Source: Paenibacillus_V sp046244365 (GTDB lineage: Bacteria > Bacillota > Bacilli > Paenibacillales > NBRC-103111). Taken from it: a stretch of 64,000 bases of DNA. The notes beneath the pieces were generated by a model that was not told the origin of the DNA, searched no databases, and saw nothing but the letters and a program-made list of their open reading frames with translations. The DNA lies in the NCBI RefSeq assembly GCF_046244365.1, contig NZ_CP176395.1, positions 1,550,001 through 1,614,000 on the forward strand, read 5' to 3'. Every line of letters begins with the position of its first letter. Position 1 is the stretch's first letter. The translations under genes were made by a program, and so were the position numbers. Below, in pieces: positions 26,045-34,442 of this stretch.

Positions 26045-26178
26045 ATAGTGAACCCAAGTTCACTATTACTGAACCTATCTTCACTATCGGGCTCAAAAAC
26101 GTGCTTCCATGCGAAATAGTGAAGAAAAACTCACTAATAGTGAACTTCTCGGCCAAATAGTCCCGTTTGCTTCACTAT
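26045..26178. repeat. Cluster of ATAGTGAA / TTCACTAT octamers
   Basis: Six exact copies of one octamer occur in 134 bp. ATAGTGAA is at 26045, 26116 and 26137; TTCACTAT is at 26059, 26080 and 26171. Near matches (for example CTCACTAA at 26130) lie between. Adjacent inverted pairs can form short hairpins. No gene is present. The remainder of 25931-26414 holds a terminator and a TGTTAT-aaatc-ATAACA palindrome (26377-26393) just before the next gene. Confidence 0.8.
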
Positions 26179-26414
26179 CCGCCCGAAAAAGGCAAGTACA
26201 AGTGGAACTACATTCACTCGGGACCTGACCGTCCTTTTTGCGAACATCAAGCAAAGGCAGAAGGTAGGGGAGAGGATTTTCCAATCGGAAGGTACATGTT
26301 TATCGCGGTCTTCATCCGAGGCTAATCGCAAAAAATTCTATTCTCAATCCGTCAATTCTGTAGTACACTATCTATGTGTTATAAATCATAACATGTAAAG
26401 ATAGGTGATCTGTC

Positions 26415-26792
26415 ATGGAAGAAGCGCTATCGAATGAAAAGCCGGTTCCCGCAAGGAAGAAGAAGTTTGCCGACATTTATACGTTTCTTGAAGCCTATAT
26501 CGCCAAACGGGAGCAGCAAATCGCCGAAATCATGCAGGTGGTCGAGCGTTACGAGAAAAAAAGGATGGTGGAGGAACGGTCCTACCAGTCGATGTCGCCG
26601 CTTCGCCGCATTTTTTCCGGGAAGAAGCCGGATCACCATGTCGCAGTAGAGTACATTCATTATGTCAAAAAGCCGCTGGAGCAGGTGAAGAAGCTGCGCG
26701 GCGAAATTGACGAGGTGCGCGCCATGCTGCGTAAATCGCAAGCCGGCGAGCCCGTCGAGTTGACTGCAGAGATGGAACGAGAGCTTACATGA
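26415..26792 (+). CDS. Hypothetical helical protein
   Basis: The protein of 125 residues is highly charged and predicted mostly helical, with heptad-like stretches (YIAKREQQIAEIMQVVERYEKKR and VKKPLEQVKKLRGEIDEVRAML). It has no signal peptide or membrane segment. I do not recognise a family. GATAGGTGA lies upstream of the ATG and a clear terminator follows, so it is a genuine single-gene unit. It may be a small coiled-coil adaptor; no function is assigned. Confidence 0.7.
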   Translation: MEEALSNEKPVPARKKKFADIYTFLEAYIAKREQQIAEIMQVVERYEKKRMVEERSYQSMSPLRRIFSGKKPDHHVAVEYIHYVKKPLEQVKKLRGEIDEVRAMLRKSQAGEPVELTAEMERELT

Positions 26793-26793
26793 T

Positions 26794-26825
26794 AGACCGG
26801 TTCAGGAGAACTGGTCTTTTTTTTT
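26794..26825 (+). terminator. Terminator of the helical-protein gene
   Basis: AGACCGGTTC pairs with GAACTGGTCT followed by T9. Confidence 0.87.
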
Positions 26826-27002
26826 GTATGCATTCTCGGCTTAAAGTCAACGTCGAGGGCTCTTCGTTGCGTCATGAAAACAATATCGCGGACCATAATG
26901 CAAGCTTCGAGCGGCTTGAGATCTATGTTGCGAGCTGTATTTTTAGCAGAGGCCTATTAAGCTTGCGATTATGACCTGTAAAGGGTGCGGCAGCTCCGAA
27001 TA

Positions 27003-28283
27003 TCACTTAGTCGGAATGATGAAATCATGCTCTTGACTGTATGCGGGTACGCCATGACTGCCTACATCAAGCCCGATCAGCTCCTCGTCGCGGCTGACGC
27101 GGACTTTGGTCACGGCGTTAATCAGCTTAAGGAACCCCCATGTTAGCGCGAATCCCCACACGATGATGACGGACAGCCCTAGAGCTTGAACGCCAAGCAG
27201 CTTCCAGCCGCCGCCGTAAAACAATCCGGCATATCCTCGGCCTACACCTTCCGACAGCTCCGGTACGGCAAAAAGCCCCAGGGCAAGCGTGCCGATGCTT
27301 CCGCTTACGCCGTGTACGGCAAACGCCCCGACAGGATCGTCGATCCGTTTGGCCTCCAGGAGTTCGGTGGCAAAAACCATCGCGATCCCGCACACCGCTC
27401 CGATCAAAATCGCGATTCCGTCCGTCACGAACGCACATCCGGCGGTGATGCCGACAAGTCCGGCCAGCGCTCCGTTGATGACCATCGGCGGATCGGCCTT
27501 CCGGTAGCGAAACATCGTAAACAGAATGCACGCCGCGCCGCCTGCGGCCGCGGAAAGCATCGTCGTCACCGCGATGTGGCCGATGGAGGTGTTCGTGGCG
27601 CTGAGCGTGCTTCCTGAGTTGAAGCCGAACCAGCCGAACCATAAAATAAAGGCGCCGACGGAAGCGAGCGGCAGGTTGGACGGCGGTACGATATTCGATT
27701 GGCCGTCGGCACCGAATTTGCCGATTCTCGGGCCGATGAACAGAGCTGCAGACAATGCCGCAAAGCCACCAAGGCCATGGATGACGGCAGAGCCGGCAAA
27801 GTCGATCATCCCGAGTTTACCGAGCCACCCGCCGGCTGCCCAAACCCAATGTCCGGCAACCGGATAAATGAGACCTGTCATTGCAATGGTATACAAGATG
27901 TAAGCTTTAAAGCTGATGCGTTCGGCGACTGCGCCCGATACGATCGAAATAACGGCAATGACGAACGCGCATTGGAACAGCCAATAAGTATCGTGTGAAA
28001 TAGAGAGCGCGATATGCGCCAGATCTCCTGACAGCGCGAAGCCGGAGGTGCCGATGAAACCGCCGGCATCCGCGCCGTACATAAGGGCGAAGCCGAAAAA
28101 GTAAAAGACAAGCGCTCCGAACGAGATGTCGACAAATACCTTCATAATAATGCTCACCGCATTTTTTTGCCTGACAAAGCCGGCCTCCAGCAAGGCGAAG
28201 CCGCCTTCCATCAGCAGAATCATCGCGGCGGTCAAGACAACCCATACGGTATCCAAACCGGCCGATAGCTGAGTGATATCCAT
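27003..28283 (-). CDS. amtB: Ammonium transporter Amt
   Basis: The protein of 426 residues has about eleven membrane segments and conducts ammonium/ammonia. Family signatures include DTVWVVLTAAMILLMEGGFALLEAG near the N-terminus, FAGSAVIHGLGG with the pore His near 170, and the second pore His in AVHGVSGSIG near 320. No glnK-type PII gene is adjacent, unlike the nrgAB arrangement of Bacillus. A promoter at 28364-28393 and an exact GlnR/TnrA box at 28401-28417 lie upstream, so expression should rise under nitrogen limitation. Confidence 0.94.
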   Translation of the reverse strand: MDITQLSAGLDTVWVVLTAAMILLMEGGFALLEAGFVRQKNAVSIIMKVFVDISFGALVFYFFGFALMYGADAGGFIGTSGFALSGDLAHIALSISHDTYWLFQCAFVIAVISIVSGAVAERISFKAYILYTIAMTGLIYPVAGHWVWAAGGWLGKLGMIDFAGSAVIHGLGGFAALSAALFIGPRIGKFGADGQSNIVPPSNLPLASVGAFILWFGWFGFNSGSTLSATNTSIGHIAVTTMLSAAAGGAACILFTMFRYRKADPPMVINGALAGLVGITAGCAFVTDGIAILIGAVCGIAMVFATELLEAKRIDDPVGAFAVHGVSGSIGTLALGLFAVPELSEGVGRGYAGLFYGGGWKLLGVQALGLSVIIVWGFALTWGFLKLINAVTKVRVSRDEELIGLDVGSHGVPAYSQEHDFIIPTK

Positions 28284-28363
28284 TTCGGTACGTCCTCTCT
28301 ACATAAGGTGATAAACAGCCCAAAAAGGGTGGTTTAGTACATATTTGTGGTAATCTACGAGCT

Positions 28364-28393
28364 ATTATAAGGATCGTATGAGAACTATGTCAA
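28364..28393 (-). promoter_or_regulatory. Sigma-A promoter of amtB
   Basis: On the minus strand TTGACA (28393-28388) and TATAAT (28369-28364) are separated by 18 bases. Confidence 0.75.
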
Positions 28394-28400
28394 CGATTAA

Positions 28401-28417
28401 TGTGAGGAAAAATAACA
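28401..28417 (-). promoter_or_regulatory. GlnR/TnrA box upstream of amtB
   Basis: TGTGAGGAAAAATAACA fits TGTnA-N7-TnACA exactly. It is centred about 50 bp upstream of the predicted amtB start, where TnrA activates in Bacillus. Confidence 0.8.
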
Positions 28418-28532
28418 TTAATGTTATGGATGATGATAACTTTCTTGCTATCCTATCCATTTATCTCCATCGCCTCCGTCTCGAGACCGATAGCATGTTC
28501 ATCCCGCCGCCTCTTTCATAGACGGCTTTTAT

Positions 28533-28549
28533 TGATTACACTGTAATCA
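28533..28549 (+). promoter_or_regulatory. Palindromic operator at the liaF promoter
   Basis: TGATTAC-ACT-GTAATCA is a perfect 7-bp inverted repeat. It overlaps a possible -10 (TACACT, 28537-28542) whose -35 would be TTTCAT (28514-28519). The binding protein is unknown. Confidence 0.55.
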
Positions 28550-28575
28550 GAACTTCACCGATGGAGGAATTGCTG

Positions 28576-29571
28576 ATGAAATCTTCGTTTATGAGCCGCG
28601 CGATGATCGGACTTATGCTCATTGCAATCGGCGTTTTGTTTATGCTGGATCAAATGAACCTGTTCGAGTTTGATTTCGGGTCTCTCTTCTCGACTTATTG
28701 GCCGGTCATGGTCATTTTCGTAGGCTTGCACGGCGCGTTCTCAAGCCGGCGTTACACGGAAGGCTGGGGCGGCGGCGGGGTATGGAATGCGTTTATCGTA
28801 CTGCTCGGCGTTATGTTTCTTTTGGATAATTTGGATATCTTCGATTTTACGTTTCAGATGATATGGCCGGTCGCGATTATTTTCGCGGGACTCAGCTTCC
28901 TGTTCGGAAGATCGGGCGGCAGACGGAATTGGAAGGAGCAGCCGCCAAAGGAAAACGGGGATAGCGGCTATAAACCGAATCAAGACGCAATACCGCCGAA
29001 CTACGATCCGACGTTTACGTACGGCTCCAGTTTCGATAAACAGCAAGCGGCGAACGCAACCGCGGAGAATCCGGGCGCCGCGAACGGCGAAACCAAGCAC
29101 AACGGCAATCCGAAAAGCCAGTCGTGGGGCTCTCATAACCACGGAAAACATAAGCATTACAAGCAGCATTGGAACTGGAATATGCCCCAGGATTCGATCC
29201 AGCGCTCCAGCTTTATCGGCGACGTGCATCTGGGAGTCGATTACTGGGAGCTGAAGCCGACCCAGGTATCGCATTTTATCGGGGACACGATTATCGACTT
29301 GACGAAAGCGAGCATTCCTTACGGCGAAACGAACATTGTCATTTCGGCGTTCATAGGCGACGTGAAGGTGTTCGTGCCGAACGACGCGCAAGTGGAGGTA
29401 CGCGTATCGACGTCCGCGTTCATCGGCGATCTGAACGTGCTGGACCGGTACGAAGGGGGCTTGTTCAAATCGGTGCAGCTGGAAACGCCGTTTTACGCCG
29501 ATGCGGACAAAAAAATATTCATTAACGTCAGCTCGTTCATCGGCGACGTTAGCGTGAAGAAGATCGGATGA
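28576..29571 (+). CDS. liaF: LiaF-like membrane protein
   Basis: The protein of 331 residues has four N-terminal membrane segments (about 5-110), an unusually long Asn/His/Gly-rich linker (about 115-205), and a C-terminal cell-wall-active antibiotics response domain. That domain contains repeated FIGD units (SSFIGDVHLG, HFIGDTIID, AFIGDVKVF, AFIGDLNV, SFIGDVSV). LiaF inhibits the LiaS kinase in Bacillus until envelope stress occurs. ATG 28576 follows GGAGGAA; ATG 28561 lies inside that site and is unlikely. First gene of liaFSR. Confidence 0.88.
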   Translation: MKSSFMSRAMIGLMLIAIGVLFMLDQMNLFEFDFGSLFSTYWPVMVIFVGLHGAFSSRRYTEGWGGGGVWNAFIVLLGVMFLLDNLDIFDFTFQMIWPVAIIFAGLSFLFGRSGGRRNWKEQPPKENGDSGYKPNQDAIPPNYDPTFTYGSSFDKQQAANATAENPGAANGETKHNGNPKSQSWGSHNHGKHKHYKQHWNWNMPQDSIQRSSFIGDVHLGVDYWELKPTQVSHFIGDTIIDLTKASIPYGETNIVISAFIGDVKVFVPNDAQVEVRVSTSAFIGDLNVLDRYEGGLFKSVQLETPFYADADKKIFINVSSFIGDVSVKKIG

Positions 29572-29581
29572 GGCTGCATTT

Positions 29582-30607
29582 ATGATGGATCGGATTAAAA
29601 ACGCCAAGTGGCGGACGCCCATTTATCATTTTGCCGGCGCTTGCCTGACGCTGGCGCTCGGATTGCTCGGCTGGATGTATTTGCCTCTGCAGGCGATGGC
29701 GGAGGACAAACCGCTGCTGCTGCTGGCCCTCTTGTTTGCTCTTCTCCTGATCGGTCCTTCGATCGGGTTTTGGGCGGCTAGGGGCGTTCAGCGCGATGTC
29801 GACAGACTCCATTTGGCGATTAAGCAAGCGGGAAAAGGGAATTTGTCGGAGCGTATACCGTCATCCGGAAGCGGCGGATTCGAGCCGATTTTTCGCGACT
29901 TCAACGAGATGAGCGAATCGCTTGAGGGACGAATTAAGCTTCTCCGGAAGCTTGGCGAGGAGCATGTCATGATTCAGGCGCAGTCGAATGAAGCCGCTGT
30001 GCTGGAAGAGCGGAAACGGCTGGCACGGGATCTGCACGATACGGTAAGCCAGCAGTTGTTTGCCATCCATATGTCGGCCTCTTCGCTTGTCAAGCTTCTT
30101 GACGTAAGACCGGAAGCCGTCAAGACGGTCGTGGATCAGCTCGTGACGATGTCCCAGCATGCGCAGAAGCAGATGCGCAGCCTAATCGCCCAGCTGCGTC
30201 CGCTCGAGCTCGAAGGGAAAACGCTCCATACGGCGCTGGATCAATGGTTCCCCGTATACTGCTCGCAGAACGAGCTGCAAGGGGAGCTTGATTTGCGGAT
30301 CAAAGGCAAGCTTTCCGATGCGATCGAACACCAGCTTTTCCTCGTTATTCAGGAAGCGATGGCCAATGTCGTCAAGCATGCGCGCGCACGTCGCGTCTTG
30401 CTGCTGCTTCACGACGCAGGACGGCAGATCGTTCTTCAGATCGACGATGACGGCATCGGCTTCGAGCCGGGAGGCGCCGAACGTTCTTCTTACGGTTTAT
30501 CCACGATGAAGGAGCGTGCTCAGCGACTCGGAGGCGATGCGGAAATCCGCAGCCTGATCGGCAAAGGCACGACCGTTAAAATATCGATCCCGAAATTTGT
30601 TTCATAG
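29582..30607 (+). CDS. liaS: LiaS-like sensor histidine kinase
   Basis: The protein of 341 residues has two membrane segments (about 13-33 and 44-66) with only a very short external loop, typical of intramembrane-sensing kinases. A HAMP-like region is followed by a HisKA_3 domain with the phospho-acceptor His152 in RLARDLHDTVSQQ. The ATPase domain has the N box QEAMANVVKHA and the G box DDGIGFEPG. It lies 10 bp after liaF and feeds LiaR. Confidence 0.9.
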   Translation: MMDRIKNAKWRTPIYHFAGACLTLALGLLGWMYLPLQAMAEDKPLLLLALLFALLLIGPSIGFWAARGVQRDVDRLHLAIKQAGKGNLSERIPSSGSGGFEPIFRDFNEMSESLEGRIKLLRKLGEEHVMIQAQSNEAAVLEERKRLARDLHDTVSQQLFAIHMSASSLVKLLDVRPEAVKTVVDQLVTMSQHAQKQMRSLIAQLRPLELEGKTLHTALDQWFPVYCSQNELQGELDLRIKGKLSDAIEHQLFLVIQEAMANVVKHARARRVLLLLHDAGRQIVLQIDDDGIGFEPGGAERSSYGLSTMKERAQRLGGDAEIRSLIGKGTTVKISIPKFVS

Positions 30608-30635
30608 ACGCAGCTTGAAAGGGGAAGCAGCCAGT

Positions 30636-31292
30636 ATGGGAGCGGAAATGAAAGTCATGATCGTCGACGATCACGACATGGTTCGTCTAGGCTTAAAAAC
30701 GTATTTGCTACTGGAATCGGATATCCGGGTCGTGGGAGAGGCCGCGAACGGAAAAGAAGCCGTCGACTTGCTCGAGCGAAGCGATTTTGAGCAGCCTGAC
30801 GTTATTTTGATGGATCTGATGATGCCTATCATGAACGGCGTAGAAGCGACCGAGCGCATCGTCGCCAAACGGCCGCAAGTGAAAATCGTTATGCTGACCA
30901 GCTTTTTGGAAGAGGAGAAGGTGGTTAAAGCGATTGAAGCGGGAGCGGTCAGCTATGTATTGAAGACCATCTCCTCCGAGCAGCTTGTGCATGTGATTCG
31001 CGGTGCCCATCAGGGGATGCCGGTGATGAATTCGGAGGTGTCCCAGGCGTTAACGCGCGGACTCAGGCAGCGCTCCGTTCAGCAGGACGAGGACGAAGGT
31101 TTTACGCTTCGGGAGAAAGAAGTGCTGCTTCTTATCGCGGAGGGCAAATCCAATAAGGAAATCGCAGACGAGCTGCACATTAGTATTAAGACCGTCAAAA
31201 CGCACGTCAGCAACCTGCTGATGAAATGCGAGATGGAGGACCGTACGCAGCTGGCCATATATGCCCATCGCAAAGGGTGGGCGGCGAAGTGA
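30636..31292 (+). CDS. liaR: LiaR-like response regulator (NarL family)
   Basis: The protein of 218 residues has a receiver domain with Asp60 (VILMDLMMP) and a LuxR/NarL helix-turn-helix (LREKEVLLLIAEGKSNKEIADELHISIKTVKTHV). The frame is open from 30597, but ATG 30636 has GAAAGGGG upstream. With LiaF and LiaS it forms an envelope-stress system triggered in Bacillus by lipid-II-binding antibiotics. The liaIH effector genes are not present here. Confidence 0.9.
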   Translation: MGAEMKVMIVDDHDMVRLGLKTYLLLESDIRVVGEAANGKEAVDLLERSDFEQPDVILMDLMMPIMNGVEATERIVAKRPQVKIVMLTSFLEEEKVVKAIEAGAVSYVLKTISSEQLVHVIRGAHQGMPVMNSEVSQALTRGLRQRSVQQDEDEGFTLREKEVLLLIAEGKSNKEIADELHISIKTVKTHVSNLLMKCEMEDRTQLAIYAHRKGWAAK

Positions 31293-31310
31293 GCCGCTGC
31301 AAAATAAACA

Positions 31311-31358
31311 AGAAGGGAAAGGCTCTGAGTAAACGAGCCGTTCCCTTCTTGCCTTTTT
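31311..31358. terminator. Terminator between liaR and the secreted-protein gene
   Basis: AGAAGGGAA pairs with TTCCCTTCT with an inner GGCTC/GAGCC, followed by TTTTT. It lies between convergent genes. Confidence 0.8.
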
Positions 31359-31827
31359 AATCGAACAGTGCCTTTACATCGTATTTTTTCACGAAAGGCT
31401 TCAGCTTATGCTTGAACGTAAACAGCAGCGGCTTGCCGTCCGGAGCAAAAATGAGCAAGTACGGCTTGGCGTCCGGCTTTTCCAAAAAGACGAAAACGAC
31501 GTTCGCCGGGCCTTTGAACCATTGGTTGTCGACCTGGATCGGCGGATTAAGCGGCACCTTCCATACGATGCCTTGCGCAGGATTGATGACTGCGTTCGAA
31601 ACCAGACCGTCGATCGATTTGAGCCACTTCTCGGCTTCTTTGTATGCCTTTTTCTCCAGAGGAACTTGCTTCACGACTTTGCCCTGCTTGACGTCGAAAA
31701 ATTCGACATCGTTCGGTCCTTTCGCTTGAGCGTGTGCCGGGAAGCTTCCCAGAACGGTTGCGGCGAGGAAGAGAAGCAGTAAAGAATAAACGATACGACG
31801 ATGGCGGTTATCTCTTCGATGTCCCAA
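31357..31827 (-). CDS. Secreted protein of unknown function
   Basis: The protein of 156 residues starts with a typical signal peptide: basic RHRR, then a hydrophobic stretch, with likely cleavage after AHA near residue 31. The mature part is rich in Lys and Val (EFFDVKQGKVVKQVPLEKKAYKEAEKWL, GIVWKVPLNPP, NVVFVFLEKPDAKPYLLIF). I chose the TTG at 31827 because GGAGGTG lies five bases upstream; the longer frame to 31917 would bury the signal peptide. I do not recognise a family. It converges with liaR and so is not in that operon. Confidence 0.7.
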   Translation of the reverse strand: MGHRRDNRHRRIVYSLLLLFLAATVLGSFPAHAQAKGPNDVEFFDVKQGKVVKQVPLEKKAYKEAEKWLKSIDGLVSNAVINPAQGIVWKVPLNPPIQVDNQWFKGPANVVFVFLEKPDAKPYLLIFAPDGKPLLFTFKHKLKPFVKKYDVKALFD

Positions 31828-32033
31828 AAGGACACCTCCTTCGGTTTGGTTTTGAACTGTTCCTTGTGCAGCGCCGAATCGGGTTCCCGCAAAGTGCGCG
31901 GTAGCGGTGACGGTCATCTTCCCATTGTGGGGATGCTTTTAGCTTTCCCTTCGTTTGAATCGTTAGCATTGCCACATAAAAACATCCCGCTTGGTTCATC
32001 CTAGGGGAAAATGGCAAAGCAAGGAGAGATTCC

Positions 32034-32447
32034 ATGATTCCGTTATCTTCAAAGCTGGAAAATGTAGAGGATGCATTCGTTAACGTTTATGCCTATTTGG
32101 GGGACGAACAATTTTCGCTAGGCGGCAACTGGGATTATGATCACGGTTTTTTTGACCGGAACCTGGACGAAGAGCAGAAAGTATGGCTACGGCTGCCTTT
32201 TCAAGTGACGCACGGCACGATGGAAGGGGAGAGCGATCAGTCCGACGCGGTCATTAAGTTCGGCCAGCCGTTCGTACTGAAGCATGTCTATAATGAAGGC
32301 TTGGACAATAGGGCCGAAGCGAAGGTGCTCGGAGCGCTAGTCGATCAATTTCAGAAACCGGTAGATTCGGACGCGGAAGTCGAACCGGGATGGGTCCGCC
32401 AAGCCGAAGATGTGCTTCGGGAAGTCGAAAAGGGGATGCTGCAATAA
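32034..32447 (+). CDS. YugN-like protein
   Basis: The protein of 137 residues resembles the YugN-like family of small soluble Bacillales proteins of unknown role. Shared features include GGNWDYDHGFFDR, a VWLRLPFQV strand, and FVLKHVYNEGLD. AAGGAGAG precedes the ATG. It lies upstream of htrA with a control region between. Confidence 0.72.
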   Translation: MIPLSSKLENVEDAFVNVYAYLGDEQFSLGGNWDYDHGFFDRNLDEEQKVWLRLPFQVTHGTMEGESDQSDAVIKFGQPFVLKHVYNEGLDNRAEAKVLGALVDQFQKPVDSDAEVEPGWVRQAEDVLREVEKGMLQ

Positions 32448-32481
32448 CATTTTTGCAAAAAAGTCGCGATTTTAGCTCCAT

Positions 32482-32511
32482 TTTAACGTTTTTTAAGGTT
32501 CATTTAAGGTT
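32482..32511 (+). promoter_or_regulatory. Three direct repeats upstream of htrA (OmpR-family operator)
   Basis: TTTAACGTT (32482), TTTAAGGTT (32492) and TTTAAGGTT (32503) are spaced 10 and 11 bp, about one helical turn. This is typical of operators for OmpR/PhoB-family regulators; such a regulator gene lies downstream at 34443. Confidence 0.65.
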
Positions 32512-32630
32512 AGGCGTGCATGATAGGGACATGAACGATAGCCGCTTGCAAACGATCGGCTGACCCTACTGCCGGCGCCATGCAAACGGGCCTGACAATG
32601 ACCGGGTCTTAAAATGGAGGAGGAATCATC

Positions 32631-34229
32631 ATGGATCAAAACAAAAAAGATTATAGCGACTTTTTCAAAAATACGAACGATCCGCAGGATCGACATAATG
32701 AGCAAGAGCGTGACACGGATATCGAACCAAAGCAGGAGAAGCCGTCCTACTACTATTCCTACGGCCCCTATAAATCGTCGATGCACGAGGAAAAGCAGCC
32801 CGAACCGAGAGCTTCCTACCCGGCCGCTTCCGATGCCGGAAGCCAAGTGGAGATGACGCCTCCCCGGCCGATTCGTCCTTTCGGACTTCCGCAGGATCCG
32901 TCCTCGGTGCAGCAGCCTACGGCGTCGTGGACAATCAGCACTCCGCCGCGTAAAGGCAGCATGTTCAAATCCGGATTTGCCGCTTTTCTGGCAGGCGCAG
33001 TCGTAGTAGGATCGCTAATGTTCGCCTCGGACAAAATGAACTTGTTCAGCGGTGGAGGAGCAAGCGGCGTCATGACGTCGAACGGAAGCGGATCGGGCTC
33101 CGCTCCGGCTTCGTCGAATGCAGGCGGTACCAAGAACGTTGCGCTCGATATGGGGCGTCCCGACAATATTTCATCGATCGTTCAAAATGCGAGTCCGGCA
33201 GTCGTCAAAATCGAGACGTTCGTCAAAACCCAATCCCGCTCGCGTAGCGGAAGCTCGATCACGGACGACCCGTTCTTCCAATATTTCTTCGGCGACGGCG
33301 GCAAGCAGACGCAGCCTAAGTCGAATAGCGGCGGGACGGACAACAAACTGCAGGAAGCCGGCATGGGCTCGGGCTTCATCTTTCAGAAAGAAGGCTATAT
33401 CCTGACGAATCAGCACGTGGTGGACGGCGCCGATGAAATTCAAGTGACCGTACAAGGCTACGATACCCCGTTCAAAGCGAAGCTGCTCGGCAACAGCTAT
33501 GACCTTGACCTTGCGGTTCTCAAAATCGAAGGCAACAAAGAATTTCCGATCTTGCCGATGAGCAAGCAGGAAAGCGACGTTAACGTCGGCGACTGGGTCG
33601 TTGCGATCGGCAACCCGTACGGCTTCGATCATACGGTTACGGTCGGCGTACTAAGCGCCAAGGAACGTCCGATCAGCATTCCGGACAGCAAAGGAACGCG
33701 CGATTATCAGCACTTGCTGCAAACCGACGCATCGATCAATCCGGGCAACTCCGGCGGTCCGCTGCTTAATCTGAACGGCGAAGTGATCGGCATCAATACC
33801 GCCGTCAGCTCGCAGGCGCAGGGTATCGGATTCGCCATCCCGACCAAAACGGTGGAAGAAGTGCTCGACAAGCTGATCAAAAACGTAGAAATTCCGAAGA
33901 CACCGGATCCGTACATCGGCATTACGATGGGCGAAATCGACCAATCGTACTTGAAAGACCTGAAGATCGATTCGACGGACGGCGTTCTCGTCGCGAATGT
34001 GGACCTCGGCGGTCCGGCCTACAAAGCGGGTCTCCGCAGCTACGACGTCATCCAATCGATCAACGGCACCGCGGTGAAAAATCCGACGGAGCTGAAAACG
34101 AAGGTGCAATCGTTCAAAGTGGGCGATAAAATCACGCTCGGCGTCGTCCGCGACGGCAAGAAGCTGGACCTCGAGGTGACGATCGGCAACCGCAACGATG
34201 TGCAGCAGCAGCAGCAAAAAACGCAGTGA
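32631..34229 (+). CDS. htrA: HtrA/DegP-like membrane-anchored serine protease
   Basis: The protein of 532 residues has a long cytoplasmic acidic and Pro-rich N-terminus (1-110). One transmembrane segment (about 118-135) and a Ser/Gly-rich linker follow. The trypsin-like domain carries the triad His262 (NQHVVDG), Asp293 (DLDLAVLKI) and Ser374 (NPGNSGGPL). A C-terminal PDZ domain (about 420-515) and a Gln-rich tail complete it. It degrades or refolds misfolded proteins outside the membrane. GGAGGAA precedes the ATG. Direct repeats upstream and a two-component system downstream suggest control by secretion stress. Confidence 0.94.
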   Translation: MDQNKKDYSDFFKNTNDPQDRHNEQERDTDIEPKQEKPSYYYSYGPYKSSMHEEKQPEPRASYPAASDAGSQVEMTPPRPIRPFGLPQDPSSVQQPTASWTISTPPRKGSMFKSGFAAFLAGAVVVGSLMFASDKMNLFSGGGASGVMTSNGSGSGSAPASSNAGGTKNVALDMGRPDNISSIVQNASPAVVKIETFVKTQSRSRSGSSITDDPFFQYFFGDGGKQTQPKSNSGGTDNKLQEAGMGSGFIFQKEGYILTNQHVVDGADEIQVTVQGYDTPFKAKLLGNSYDLDLAVLKIEGNKEFPILPMSKQESDVNVGDWVVAIGNPYGFDHTVTVGVLSAKERPISIPDSKGTRDYQHLLQTDASINPGNSGGPLLNLNGEVIGINTAVSSQAQGIGFAIPTKTVEEVLDKLIKNVEIPKTPDPYIGITMGEIDQSYLKDLKIDSTDGVLVANVDLGGPAYKAGLRSYDVIQSINGTAVKNPTELKTKVQSFKVGDKITLGVVRDGKKLDLEVTIGNRNDVQQQQQKTQ

Positions 34230-34257
34230 TCGTTCGGCTGCAACCAGCCGTCATGGG

Positions 34258-34290
34258 AAGAAGCAGTCAACTCGGCTGCTTCTTTCTTTA
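34258..34290 (+). terminator. Terminator of htrA
   Basis: AGAAGCAG pairs with CTGCTTCT, followed by TTCTTT. It is weak in its T tract. Confidence 0.6.
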
Positions 34291-34442
34291 TGGTATGGGG
34301 CTCAATAGGCTCGTCTAGTTGAAGGAGAATCGGCAAACAAAACGAGTGGAGCTTCACCGGAAGGTATTTTATCGGTATTGCGAGACATTTTTTGCTAAAA
34401 TAGAAGGACAGGCCCTATAAACCATGAAGGATGTGAACGGCA

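Noticed and set aside
26045..26178. CRISPR array
   Set aside because: The repeated unit is only 8 bp, occurs in both orientations and has irregular spacing.
28441..28460. Second GlnR/TnrA box near amtB
   Set aside because: TGTTATGGATGATGATAAC does not keep the TGTnA-N7-TnACA spacing.
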